A DNA stretch of 64,000 nt from Akebia trifoliata (Eukaryota; Streptophyta; Magnoliopsida; Ranunculales; Lardizabalaceae), in the NCBI GenBank assembly GCA_017979445.1, contig CM030707.1:18303086-18367085 (forward strand), in the 5' to 3' direction. The position numbers and the translations under genes are program-made. Numbering within the stretch: position 1 is the stretch's first letter; every line of letters starts with the position of its first letter. Of this stretch, positions 10,320 to 22,439 are shown one piece after another. Below the pieces are notes generated by a model. That model was given only the letters and a program-made list of their open reading frames with translations, searched no databases and had not been told where the DNA came from.

Positions 10320-11871
10320 ACCACTATAGATGTTTTTTTCTTGAGATACGAGTCATATATACTTAAGGCACGTTCACAGTTCTCTGCACACATAACGCTA
10401 GTTTGAGTCATTCATAACAAGACTTTTCCTTTAATTAGGATGGATATTAGATTCCTATTTTGGTGAAAATAGTATCAAACGACTCCGAAAGATGGTTGGA
10501 TATGATATTTTTTGTTAAATCTAAAAATCAATCTGAGTCAAGTCTGAATATATCTAAAGTAGGCACAAGCTTAGTTGACTAATATTTTTTGTTTCCAAAG
10601 TGCTCATCTAAGATACATCTGACCAATTTTACGGGTGGGTTAGGGCTCATCTAAGTCGAGCCTAAATCTGCCCAGTATGGGCATTAATTCCTCAGGAGTC
10701 ACCTGTGAGGATGCACCTTACTTACCTGGTGCATGTGATGTGCATGCATTGCACATGCCCCGGGACTAGTCCTTGGATAAGACCATGGTTTATGGTTTGG
10801 GCAAAAACCCAAATTCTGGCCCAGTCTAATGTCTACAGGGATACCCAGTTATATAAATTAAAAAAAAGGGTGGCCATGTGATTTGGGCAACTTTCTGTGT
10901 CATCGAGGACTTAAGTTCGTTTTAATGTATATTAAGGGTATAATTGTCTTTTTGAATTTTTCTTTCACTTAATATATGATGGGTTCAAGTTTTGTCACTT
11001 GTTACATAAAGAAAAGATGATTCTGTGTTACTAAGATTATATGAAATGCGAACAAAATGCTAAAGAACATTTGACTTGGTAGTTTTAAGAAGTTTGTTCT
11101 CAAGGATTAAAGCATGTCATGGTACCTTAAGTTGGAGCAATTTACGGTTGAATGTGGCTCATCATGGCATGTCTATAGCAAATTCACCATCACAAAATTC
11201 CATAAATTGTAAAAAAAAAAAAAAAAAAAACCCTCTGGTATATCATTCCAAATAAAGGACCAACCCATTAAATTGGTAAATCAATGAATTAATTATATCT
11301 TATTCAACCTCCAAATCTCAATAACAAGATATAGTTTTTAAGGGAATTGAAGTTGATGGGTATTTGACAAGCAAACAGGTTTTTGAACCCAATTCACAAC
11401 TATTTAGGATTGACTAAATGAATTTGACTCCATTTAATTCCAAGATATAAGATAGTGTTGACGCCCTACTACTGGATCTCTAGTCTCTTTAAGCCCTCTA
11501 CTCACTCATTTAGAACCATCTACGAACATGCTCCATCTCATCTCACTGTAGTTATAAATCCATAACTATTATAACTTCAAAATGCATTACCAATTCTGCA
11601 ATCTTTGAGATTGTAATTGTTAATAACTACCAACTCGACATATTGTTAATAGCATAATTTTATCATTCTACATCTCCCTGACATATAACACCAAGCGCTG
11701 TCACAAAATTCACGATTTTTTCAAAAATTTTGGAAAATCTATTTCTCTCAGGTTGACATATAAGCCCATATTTTAAGAATTTCTTGTTGTCAGTTTGATG
11801 AGAATGAAACTTCAATTACCTCTATTTTAAGAATTTCCAAGAATACAATAGTTTACAACCATCACCATAAT
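10320..11871. repeat. Duplicated NLR flank, copy 1
   Basis: This is collinear with 36115-37569 over about 1.5 kb (shared openings near TATAGATGTTTTTTTCTTGA, shared ends near TTTACAACCATCACCATAAT), with small indels. It lies 3' of NLR2 here and runs straight into the truncated end of NLR4 there. No gene is supported in it. Confidence 0.8.
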
Positions 11872-13490
11872 ACTAGGAATTTGTCACCCAAGAAGGCTTT
11901 TATCCCTACTGATTTAAGTGTTGGGCTTTTTTTAATTGTCATAATATGCATCATTTCATCATACTGTCTTTGAATCATAGACTTTTGGTATGATTTGCAG
12001 CATATATACCAAGCAGGGCCAAAGCTTTGGAGAATTTAAGATCAATTAGTTGGACAAAGTGCTTATGTATTTGAAGGAGTTGGGTTTGCAACATAATCAT
12101 ACTTAACAAACAATTAATTTTGTTGATGTTTTCCTGAGTGACCACAACTCCCCATACGACCAATCCTCATTTAAAAGTTGAGATTTGAATGTAGAACAAC
12201 ATAAAATTTATGGTGAAGGATAAAAATGTAGTCATATTTGATGATTAAATTATCAACTGTGGGATCAATCCATAAGTAAAAAACCAATCAAATCCAATAT
12301 GTAGAGAGTGGTAACATTACATACACACACATTATCAGTCTGTATAACATAAGGTTTTGGATTACACACACTTATACAATAATAAATAAAGCTATCATAT
12401 AGGCATTGATGCCAAAAGGTCGCATACTTTAGTGATTGGAGAAAATATAATGGAGCTTTAGAGATAATTTCTACTAACTTTAGAAATTTAATAGAAAAAG
12501 CGAATATGTAACACCAACACCATATAGGTTAAGAGGAAAAAATAGAAAGAAAGCATTAGAGATCACAATTATATGTCATATTTAAAAAAAATTCAACAAC
12601 AATTTAAGGCTCCAACCTGATCAAGACTATGTTTAGGCACTTGGACTTCTTATGCTCCAATCATATTTGTAGATAGTTTAATGGCCCTTTTTCTTCTCAT
12701 CACCTCTACAAGGCTATGTTAGATCCTCAGAACCATCTTCATGATCTCGTTCCAACAAAATATTTACTGAAAAAATTAATTAAGAGCACAAACAAAATTA
12801 ATCTCTATCATTTTTAATTCATGAAAAAAATTATGAATTAAGACTGTTTTACCAAAGCATGCAATGAAAATTTAAAAAAAAAAAAAAAAACACACAAACA
12901 AAACAGTATACTATTCATTTTAATTCCGATAATGGTATATTGTCATTTCCAAAATTAAAACATTTTAGTAAAAGAGGGGAAAATTTTACTGTTTTAGAAA
13001 ACAAAACTTTTTTTTTTTTTTAAATACTATTTTATAGATTAGGAAAAAAAAATTCTCACTTTAACCAAAATATTTTCAATCTGAAAAATTCTTAGAATTG
13101 TTTTTTGAATTTTTTCCATTAAATCTAGAAGGCTGTGGTGTTAGATTTCCAATTTGATAATCCCTGTGAGCCCAACAACACTTGGTAAGATTTGAAATCT
13201 TACTAAGACAGGCATGCTAGTCTAATTATTAAAGTAAGGTTTGCTCAGTAACAAAATTGATAGAGTAAGGGAGTTTTGTAATAAAACTGCAATAGACAGG
13301 TCTTCCCTGTAAATCTCTCTAAAATGAATGGTCTACTGTTTTGGGAATTTTTTCCCCATGAATTAAACTATTAAATCATAGAAATTAATATTTATATAGG
13401 CAATGACACTTGTAAAAGAAAATAAGAAAGGAAAGCTTTAGATATATTAAATATTAGAAATTGAGAAACTTACCAACCAATTATGGGTTT
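11872..13490. other. NLR2 3' flank; no gene
   Basis: AT-rich, with several long A or T runs (near 12861 and 13010). Part of it (about 12400-12955) is found again at 40763-41626, on the 5' side of NLR4 instead of the 3' side. The 11872-13764 interval is missing at the NLR4 3' junction. Confidence 0.6.
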
Positions 13491-16367
13491 CTATTGATGT
13501 TTTTCTTGAGAGATCAATGCTTCAAGTTTCCCATGTTGACTAGCTATAACAGTAGGAATGTGTTGGATCAACCAATGGTCCACTCCTTCTCCTTCACGAT
13601 GATGATGGTGGTGGCGGCCCAACCTCTTGATGAAATCTTCCGGCATGTTTCCTAGTCGGAGTTCATGAAGGGATTTGAGATGTTGAAAGCCATGGGGAAG
13701 CTTCTTCAACTTTCGGCAATGTCCTATATAAAGTACTTTTAAGAAGGGCATCATCCCCTCATCTATCTCACTCAAATCCTCCAGCTCATGCAAACGATTT
13801 ATCCCTAAGTATTTCAGTTTTGGAAAACTTAATTGTCGTCCCTCATTACTGCTGCTAGTGCCACCCCAACCAATCTGCCTTCCCAAGTAACTGTCCTCAT
13901 ATAGAAACAATACCTCCAAATTCGGCAATTGTGCTAAGGTGCTAAGTGGGTCTTCCATTAATTTGTTCTTCCATAAGCTAATTCTCTGTAGGCATTTTAG
14001 AGAGCGTGTCCATTGCGGTAAGTGCCCTTCCTTCATAACCCCAACTAAATCCAAATTTTCAAGATGGAGATGGAAGGGAGGTGCTGACGACATATTGGTT
14101 TCCAAATCAAGGATGTCTTCTTCGTCACTGGTACTGGATGAGCGTATTGCCAAAGTGCGAAGGTATGGCATCTTCTCAACGGCATCACAAAGCCTTACAC
14201 AATATTCTTCTTTGACTTCATGGAGCTTTAATTTCCGGAGTTGGGTTAAGTAACAAAGTTGACTTACTAAGCTTTCATCAAGGACCACCCTGCCTAGTGT
14301 CTGCAAGTTACTTGAGTTGCTTCCCCTTCCCTTTCCCAATGTAGACAATCTCACACGAACTGATTTTCGCCAAGAAGTAAAGAGAAGATGCCTTAGTTGT
14401 GGATAGATTAGAAAACTTTCCACACTTGTAGCACGAGCATCTAAAGTTTGCAAGTTCTGTAGCTCATATAATGAATCCGGAAGTTCATTCACCTCTGTTC
14501 CCCTCACACTTAAATAACGCAAGTGAATCAAGTGAACCACATTACTTGGCAAATGTTCTATCTTTGTTCCTGACAAATCTAACACCCGCAACCTTTTGAT
14601 GCTCTTGAATATCGTTTCAAGCACACTCAATGGAACAAACTTGTCAACATCAAATGTTAGAAAGGAGCGGGTTTTTACACTAAAGGCGTTTGATGGAATG
14701 CTATCCGAACCATTCTGAATTGCTACTATACGACGTTGCCCCTCGACGATTCTGGTATCACTTTTCTCTGTGAAAATCTCACCAAAATTTTCCTTCTTAA
14801 TTAGATGAATGGCCATATCACGCATGAGATCGTGCATTCCACAACCTACTAGACCGACCTCGTAAGACTTGTTAGTTGAAGCTTGCAACATGTTCCTGTC
14901 AATGAGTTGAACGAGGTACCCATGTGCAACCTCCTCCGGTGTTTTCCGAGGATGATCTTCTATAAAACCTTCGGCCACCCACAAACGGATCAATCTTGAT
15001 TTCTTGATTTCATAATCTTCCGGAAACATTCCGAAATATAAGAAGCAATATTTTAGATAATGAGGTAAATAATTATAGCTCGTTAACAACACTCGACTGA
15101 CTCTTTCAAGATCTTGATTATTACTCAGTTCACAATCAAGATTTTCAAGTACGTCATTCCATTCTGATACAAAATTGTCTTTTCTTGACATGAGACCACC
15201 AATGACAACAACTGCAAGAGGCAAGCCACCACACTTTTTAACCAATTTCTCTCCAATTTCTTTCAAGTGCTCCGGACAACCCCTTGAAAGATTGCCACTC
15301 TTAAATGCCTTTCTACAAAAGAGACTCCAAGCTAACTCATGGGGTAATCGCTCAACTCGGTGAATGGAGTGAGTCTCTCCTATAGGAGAAGCTACATGCG
15401 ATGAGCGGGTCGTGAAGATAACCCTGCCACCACTTTGAGGCGGTAATGCATATTTAACAACGTCCCAAGCTTTTACATCCCACATATCATCAAGGACAAG
15501 GACATACCTCTTCCCTTGCAAATAGGTGTATATTATTGCACGCAACTTGACCAATTCCATCGCCTCTATGTCACCAGGAATTGCCTCCTTCCTACTTTCA
15601 TGAAATTCTTGAACCAATCGTTTCAGCAAAACCTTTTCTTGGAAATTTTGGGACACAGATACCCAAGCATTACAGTCAAATTCCCCTCCCAATATGCTCT
15701 TGTAAACTTTCTTGACGAGTGTCGTCTTTCCAGATCCACCCATACCGACAACTGAAATTATTGATCGTCGATGAGCCTGTTCTTCTTTTAGCAGCCACTC
15801 CCGTAACTTGTTCACATCTTGCTCAATCCCAACAATATCATCTTCTTCGACGAAAGGATCAGACACGCCGTGATCTCCTCCCCTTGTTTCTTCATCGTCT
15901 GGGCCACCAGCTCCTTCTTGTGGAAGGTCGTATCGCATCCTTCTCGTATGGATGTCATCAACCTCTTTCTTGATGATTTCTATTTGAGAATGAAATTGAC
16001 GACGAATTCCCATCTGCTTGAAGAAAGTATGCACATAATGAATGCAGAAGTCAATATTTAGACAACTGCCAGCCGGTTCTCCTGACTCGATGAGAGAACT
16101 TTCCATCATAAATTGGAACTCCTCGACAACATCTTCAATTTTGTAGGCTTCATCTCTCACTTGTGCCACCCACTGATTCACCAACTCATTTCTTACTCTT
16201 TTCTTCTCTACTACCCTTAGTACTACCTTCATCGTAGAAAGTTCATGACAGATGAACTTGATGTCGTTGCTGATTCCTCGTTGGATTTGCCATTCTGCCA
16301 CAGCTTCTTCAATGGCCAAGTCTTTTAATTTGGTGATAGCAGACTTCACTAAAGCTTCTGCTGCCAT
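13491..16367 (-). CDS. NLR2: complete intronless CC-NB-ARC-LRR receptor, RPM1-like
   Basis: 958 codons from ATG at 16367-16365 to TAG at 13491. Order: Rx-type coiled coil 1-160 with EDVVEEF (78-84), the EDVID-type motif; NB-ARC with P-loop GMGGSGKTT (208-216), kinase-2 LVLDDMWD (290-297), FTTR (318-321), GLPLA (381-385), CFLYFGMFPEDYE (441-453) and MHD (511-513); then about 13 LRRs, and a histidine-rich tail (RLGRHHHHH). All nucleotide-switch motifs are intact, so it looks functional. The frame stays open upstream to 16451, but only from a TTG, and the other copies share the M-AAEAL start. Length is normal for RPM1-like genes (about 900-960 aa). W-boxes lie at 16537-16553. The ligand or guardee cannot be read from sequence. 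Confidence 0.95.
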   Translation of the reverse strand: MAAEALVKSAITKLKDLAIEEAVAEWQIQRGISNDIKFICHELSTMKVVLRVVEKKRVRNELVNQWVAQVRDEAYKIEDVVEEFQFMMESSLIESGEPAGSCLNIDFCIHYVHTFFKQMGIRRQFHSQIEIIKKEVDDIHTRRMRYDLPQEGAGGPDDEETRGGDHGVSDPFVEEDDIVGIEQDVNKLREWLLKEEQAHRRSIISVVGMGGSGKTTLVKKVYKSILGGEFDCNAWVSVSQNFQEKVLLKRLVQEFHESRKEAIPGDIEAMELVKLRAIIYTYLQGKRYVLVLDDMWDVKAWDVVKYALPPQSGGRVIFTTRSSHVASPIGETHSIHRVERLPHELAWSLFCRKAFKSGNLSRGCPEHLKEIGEKLVKKCGGLPLAVVVIGGLMSRKDNFVSEWNDVLENLDCELSNNQDLERVSRVLLTSYNYLPHYLKYCFLYFGMFPEDYEIKKSRLIRLWVAEGFIEDHPRKTPEEVAHGYLVQLIDRNMLQASTNKSYEVGLVGCGMHDLMRDMAIHLIKKENFGEIFTEKSDTRIVEGQRRIVAIQNGSDSIPSNAFSVKTRSFLTFDVDKFVPLSVLETIFKSIKRLRVLDLSGTKIEHLPSNVVHLIHLRYLSVRGTEVNELPDSLYELQNLQTLDARATSVESFLIYPQLRHLLFTSWRKSVRVRLSTLGKGRGSNSSNLQTLGRVVLDESLVSQLCYLTQLRKLKLHEVKEEYCVRLCDAVEKMPYLRTLAIRSSSTSDEEDILDLETNMSSAPPFHLHLENLDLVGVMKEGHLPQWTRSLKCLQRISLWKNKLMEDPLSTLAQLPNLEVLFLYEDSYLGRQIGWGGTSSSNEGRQLSFPKLKYLGINRLHELEDLSEIDEGMMPFLKVLYIGHCRKLKKLPHGFQHLKSLHELRLGNMPEDFIKRLGRHHHHHREGEGVDHWLIQHIPTVIASQHGKLEALISQEKHQ

Positions 16368-17345
16368 TTTCAATTTCTCTTGGTATGTAGATTCAAACTG
16401 AAGAACAAACCAAGCCAAACAAATCGAAAAAGAAAAATATTTAGATCTCAATTAAGTTGAGCTCACACTCTCTTGATTCTTTGAAGCAATATGTGACCAC
16501 CTCCACTCTGCCTCTTAATAATTGTGGGTTGAGTTGTTGACCGTCTTAGTCAAACAAAACGAGAAGGTCCTATCTGCAGCCACACATTCTCAACCTTTGT
16601 GTCCAGTCCATGGTCTAAACATCTTGAGAAAAAAAAAAAAAATACTCAAAAAATAATTGGATTGGATCAAGATCGAATTAATCCATCAAATTTGATTATA
16701 TGTAAAATAAATAAATTTCAAATATTATTTAAATAAAATATCTAATATAATTTGACAAATTTTATAGGATTAAGGCCCTAATGAATTAGGAAATGGTTGA
16801 TCCTAATTGTTCTTCCTAGATTCAAACAATACTTTGTTCTGTAATACAGCTGAAACTACTCTCTTAATTCTTGGCTAAGATCTTAGAAAATTTCAACTCT
16901 TAATTCTTTTTACATATAATCAATACTTAAATCAGGATGACTAAAATCACTAATCAAACAAAAAAAAATTTGGTGTACAATTTTATTAGTTAGTGGGTCC
17001 AACATGTGCATAACATGGCACGTTTTTCTTCATTCACGGACCAATTCTCGTCAAATCCAACAGCAGCACAAAGTAATTGTATGTGCTGTCGGGACCATAA
17101 CTCAATAATTGAAGGTATGGGCTGTCAGGTAGGGTCACAGGCCTTGATGGCAATTCAGAATATAGTAAAAAATTTGATTCGTGAAAAATTCAAGTTATAT
17201 TCGATTTTGGATTGTAAAAAATTCTATAAACAGAAAACATAAGAGATATGCTTCAGATGTGTATTATCTATCTCATTTTAAAATTTTGAAAATAAAAAAT
17301 TTGATAATAGGATAGTGATGTTAATAGTGATGGTGATGATGAAAT
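16368..17345. promoter_or_regulatory. NLR2 5' flank with W-boxes
   Basis: About 1 kb is shared with the NLR1 and NLR4 upstream regions. TTGACC at 16537-16542 and AGTCAA at 16548-16553 form a close W-box pair about 170-190 bp above the ATG. No upstream gene. A TGATGG-like tract sits near 17320-17340. Confidence 0.5.
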
Positions 17346-18074
17346 TAGTTGTAACACCATTATTATGTATATCAAGGAATTAAATCAACTATATTGACAT
17401 AATTTCATCTTAATTTTTGTTTTTTTTTTTTTAATTATTAAAAATAAATTGTGATATTGTTGATCTAAAATAAGGATTTGCTAGAAGGAGAATTTGACAA
17501 ATGAAATATACAATTTGAAGATCTTACCATGATTATGAAAGGATAATTAAAATATTTAGTAAAAGTAGATAAAACTCAAAATTTTATATGAAGTTCTTTT
17601 GGTCAAATGGACATTACCATTGACTTCAAAAATATCAAAAACATTATTTAGACTATCAACATGTTTAAATTCGAATTTAATATGATAAGTTATGAAAATA
17701 TTATTTAATTATTTTTTATTATTAAAATCTTAAAATAAATTTTTATTATAAAATTGAATTTAAGTGTAATTATTTATATAAAAGGGATTGATTTGAAATT
17801 ATTAAAGTGTTAAAGGGGTGATGTGTAATTAATATAAAATATAAAAATATTATTATTATGTATTATTATAGTAGATGCGCGGGTTTCGAAACTTTGCGCC
17901 GGGGGGGGGGGGGGGTTTGAACTCATCTACACGAGTTAAAGAGTTGCCACCATTCTATTAGAGTGTGAATGGATATATTATAAAAATATTTTGAAATCTT
18001 TTTTTTTTTTTTTTTAGTTTGTAGTGACTCACATATCTAAAAGATAAAGGAAAATGATCTACTTAGAAATTTAA
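17346..18074. other. AT-rich DNA with a 15 bp G run
   Basis: No gene is seen. A run of 15 G (17901-17915) stands out in very AT-rich surroundings and is prone to assembly or sequencing error. A T17-type run lies at about 18000-18016. Confidence 0.5.
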
Positions 18075-19133
18075 GGTAAGGAGGTTCGATTGAAGGATAA
18101 GGAAAATGTTAGTCGCATTGTCCTTCCCATCCTAAGATGGAGGAAAGTTATTATGGCTAAATATGGGGAGAGGAGTCTAGGTTGGTATAGCGGTGAGTCT
18201 AAAACCTCGTATGGGTGTAGCCTATGGAAAGGAATTTTGAAAGTTAGCAAGGATTTTGAGCAAGGGATTAGATTCAAAGCAGGTGTGGGGGACAGAATTA
18301 GATTTTGGGAAGATTGTTGGTGCGGACCTTCGTCGCTAGCTTCTCAATTTCTATCTTTATACGTCTGTTCTGTTAAGAAGAATCATTCAATCCAGCAATG
18401 TTTGATTCACAACGAGTCCGATCCTACTTGGGATTTGGGGTTCAGGAGAAATTTTAATGATTGGGAGCTAACCGAGGTTACATCTTTCCTCGATCTCTTG
18501 CATACGCTTCATCGCAACGAAAGTGAACAGGATAGGTGGGAATGGATTAGAGCGAAGGATTCGAGATTCTCTGTCAGATCCTTCCATAAATGGCTCACTC
18601 CTAGTGCTGAGCGTACCATCTCGGCTTCCATCATTTGGTTTAGGTCAGTGCCTTCTAAAATCTCTTTCTTTGTCTGGTTGGCTTCCCTTGGTAGAATTCT
18701 TACGATGGATAACTTGATTGCTCGGGGTTGGATCACTCCTAATTGTTGTCCCCTTTGCTTGATGGAAGGGGAATCTGTTGATCACATTTTAATTCATTGC
18801 CCTTTTTCCTATAATTTATGGTCAAGTTTCCTTGGTTTATTCCGTATGACTTGGGTTTTCCCTCATAAGTTTTCATCGTTGTTGAAAGAGTGGACCAGTA
18901 ATGTCTTTCACACCAGAAAACGTTACCTGTGGGCTATGCTACCTTCGGCTATTGCTTGGGGGATTTGGAATGAAAGGAATAACAGGGTGTTTAATGGCAA
19001 GATTAGAAGCTCTCACACAAGTTTTTTAGAGATTTTGGGCTTCTTATACCTTTGGTCCAAACAAAATATAGAATTCGTGGGAACTTCGTTTGATGATTTT
19101 GTTTTTAAATGGAACTCTTTATGTAATCATTGA
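18075..19133 (+). pseudogene. LINE ORF2 C-terminus with zf-RVT domain
   Basis: The frame is open from 18075 (stop at 18072) to the stop at 19133, about 352 codons without a break. The N-terminal part resembles the region after the RT domain (WRKVIMAKYGE, GCSLWKGI, GDRIRFWEDCW). Next comes the zf-RVT domain: FSVRSFHKWL, then IWFRSVPSKISFFVWLA, and the zinc ligands C-P-L-C ... H-I-L-I-H-C in NCCPLCLMEGESVDHILIHC. The end, WAMLPSAIAWGIWNERNNRVF, is also typical of plant LINEs. Endonuclease and RT domains are absent, so the copy cannot move by itself. The lack of stops suggests a fairly recent insertion. Confidence 0.9.
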
Positions 19134-19245
19134 TGTTGTTTGCTCTCTCTTCTTTGTTACTTTCTATGAGGCTTTCTCGGCCTCTTTGTATGCTGTTTTT
19201 TCTTTCTCCTTGAAAATATTATACTTTTCAAAAAAAAATATATGA
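18075..19245 (+). mobile_element. 5'-truncated LINE (L1 clade), 3' end only
   Basis: Only the C-terminal end of ORF2 and a short 3' UTR with an A-rich tail (near 19229-19240) remain. This is the usual product of incomplete target-primed reverse transcription. It is the only clear plus-strand coding remnant of the window. I could not identify a convincing target-site duplication. Confidence 0.75.
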
Positions 19246-21780
19246 CTAAATAATGTGATAAGGAAACTCTTTTTGGGATTTTGAAAATAAAAAGATATTA
19301 TAAAGAAAATTATAAGGGAATGAACTATAGTTCAAATTTAGAAAACTAAGTAATTAGCCAATGAGCAAGCTAAAAATGAAATAAGGCACTTGTTAAAATT
19401 TTATGAATCTAGGATTTTGATGGAATCTTCATATGGATTTTATTTTCTTTGATCCAAAGGTTCTTTTAAAAATTTATATGCTCACTTTGGAGTATCTTTT
19501 TATTGGTTTAGCCTTCAGGAGGTATTCATGAGTTAAACACCACTATGAAAAGATTATGAACCTTATGTATGAGATATGTCCTCTTTGGGATTATTTTTTT
19601 TAACTTAGAGAGTTAGGTGTAGATCTAAGTAGATTCCCACCTTTGACCATTAACTATTTTAAATAAGATATTGTGATGTGTATGTAATAAACTTAGAAAT
19701 AGAAGATTACCTCTAAAGAGGAATTACTCTCTAATTTTTAAGTCATTAAGAAAGAACTTAAGAAAATCTTTATTCTATAAATTTAAACTTGTAAGGAGAG
19801 TAAAGAACAACTAATATAAGATTTTAAAATTTATAAGGAAAATAAAAAACATATATTATAATGCTCTTGAGAGCTTATAGGAAGAGATTACCTCTAAGAG
19901 ATTTTATTCTCTACATTTGAGTCTCACTAAAACAAATTACGATATACGTCGTTACAAGCAAAGAAAACATAAAAATAAATTTGTATAAATGTAAAGAAGA
20001 ATAATAAATAGAGAATAAAGGTTTAGAAGGGGATTACACGGGAAGAATCACAACTAAACCCCACCTTAGTCTCTTCTTCTTGGTTATAACTTCTTAAGAG
20101 TTTGAGAAAGAATTTGGATAGAATTTAAGTAGGCTAGAGTATTTTAAGGAGAGATTTCGACAGAATTTTGGATCACTTGAGGTCCTCCTCTTTGTCTTGG
20201 ATGGGGGTCCTGTTTATAGGATTTTGGGAGATCCTTGGGGTAAATTTATCTTAAAGCCTAGGTATTTTCAATAAAATCTTTAGAAAAAATTCAAATTACC
20301 TCTCATCTCTTTTAACTGGATGGTCTTTCGCTCACCTATAGATCTCACCAATCATGAGATATGATGCAAGTGTGCACTAATCATGTTATGCTTTATTTGA
20401 CGACACACTTAAGTGCAAATAAGAGAAAAAAAAACGTATAATTCAATAAGTTTGACTTTTGATCGAGATATGTGTTAATCATATTTGACCATCATGACTG
20501 AGTTGTACAATGTCTTAAGGAAAAATGCTAATAATATTGGAATTATTAGTGTGACAGTAAATAAAATTACAGTAAATCTAATTTAAAATTAAAAAAATAT
20601 ATATTTTTCAAATAATAATTATAATAATAAATCAGATTCTTGTTACTTGGGAAATTTGATTCATACTTGAAAATCTGATTATTGTTCATAGTCAAATTTT
20701 AGAATCCAATGCTTCGTTTGGATTTTGAAGTTACTCTCAATGGAATCAGAAATCAGTGAAAAATCATAAATAAGGCAGAACTTGTTTCTTACAAATTTGA
20801 AATTGGTTTAATGTGCTTTTGAACTTTGATATATAATATATCATTTTTCAAATTTAAAAATAAGGTGAAGAAAATGAGATTTGTGACTCTCAACTCTAAA
20901 ATCAGTCATCAGAAATAGCTAAAAGATATGTGAGAAATCAATTGCAATAATTAGATTTTGAAAATTTTAATAAGAGAATATGGATTCAAAATCCAAATCA
21001 AATGTCCACAAAGTTTAAAGTATTCAATTAAAATAATTTAGTGGCAAAGAATATTTCCCTTTCAAGATAAAAATAATAATAAACAGTTAATCCGTCATTG
21101 CCCATGTGTTGACATTGTTGGCGACCAACTCCAATCCATTGAATGGCAGAAAGACATGTCAAGGAAAATACCTTTACCTAACCAACATGTCGAACCCTTA
21201 GATGTCTTCTGCCAAGGTCATAACGCCTCGAATGATTAAGGTCCCATTTATGTTCATTCCTTGGTTATTAAGATGGGGATAAGATAGAAAGAATGATTGG
21301 GTGTACATCACTAAATCAAGAATTAGATTGTGTGTCTTCCTTGATATATTACTTAGCCGAGAAGGATTTGTTATAAATAGTAGACTTGGAAGAATATGAT
21401 TTTACTAAGTACACAATGCACATGAAAGGAAAGGAACAATAACATCAACAACAACAAGGTCCAAATTCTATAGGAGAACCACCAAAGTCATAGAATAAAA
21501 AGAAAACGAACCAGAAGTCGTGCCAACTTAACCAGAGGGAATTTATAATAATTACACCTCAACTCTTACTTATTACACCTCAATTTTTTAAATTATTTAA
21601 CACACCCCGATTAAAAATTAAAACACACTCTTCAAACATTACAATGTTTTGGCTCAAATTATAGGATCAACATTACAAAATATTATAACACTCCTTCAAA
21701 CAATTTCAAATGTAGTTTACAATTATGTTTAAGCTCATATAAAATCTTAAATCCAAAAAATAGAAATCTAGTAAAACGAA
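19246..21780. other. Gene-free AT-rich DNA
   Basis: I see no coding region, RNA gene or clear element boundary. Some local phrases recur loosely (for example ATTACCTCTAAAGAG near 19705 and 19889), without a regular period. Confidence 0.4.
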
Positions 21781-21814
21781 AAAACAAACAAATAGAAGTA
21801 AGCTTTTATTGGCA

Positions 21815-22390
21815 TTCCAACTTTTACTTATTCTCGACCATTTACTTTTTTTTTCATAATTGGGGTGTGATAAGTAAAATTTGGGGTGCCAATAGTAACC
21901 CTCTATTTATAATAGGATAAATTACACTTTCATCCCATATGGCTTGGCATAATTCTATGTTGACCCCCTTAACATTTTGATGATTACAATTACCTCCTCT
22001 TGCTATAGTTACGTAACGGGCTCACTTACCCACCTTCTGCACTAGCCATCAACCTAACATTCAAAATAAGATTTTTAATTTTATAAAGACTATTTTATCC
22101 TTTTTATAATGTTATCTTTTTCATAAATAAATAAAAAAAATTATTGTAAAAATGGGTTGATGCGTGAGAGTGAAAATGTCTAGAAAAATGACCTTTAAAA
22201 GAAGGTACAGATCCCAATCACTCTCTCATTTAGGATTTTGTGAAGATAAATGATATTTTGACGCCGGATGTGGTATGTGTTAGAATTATAGATTCTTTTT
22301 CTTAAGATACACAACTGCAAATGTTTATGGGGATGTACAGTTATGTCTTATGAGGGAAATATTTATGATTTGAGCACATGTCACATCAGT
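21815..22390. repeat. Duplicated intergenic block D, copy 1
   Basis: This is collinear with about 34690-35375: shared starts at TTGGCATTCCAACTTTTACT, shared ends at GCACATGTCACATC. It lies just 3' of NLR3psi, and its partner lies between the ABCG25 pseudogene and the NLR4 flank. It ends in an imperfect palindrome (about 22275-22385), a member of a small family also seen at 35265-35370 and 60113-60235. Confidence 0.75.
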
Positions 22391-22439
22391 GGATGGGGAC
22401 GTGCATCTGAGGGGCGTCATAATTCTATGTTGATGAATA

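Noticed and set aside
16368..16451. N-terminal extension of NLR2 by 28 residues
   Set aside because: The extension begins with TTG, not ATG, and the other copies show the same leader as non-coding sequence. The start at 16367 is shared by all NLR copies.
18071..18736. Minus-strand frames across the LINE
   Set aside because: They are shadows of the zf-RVT coding strand.
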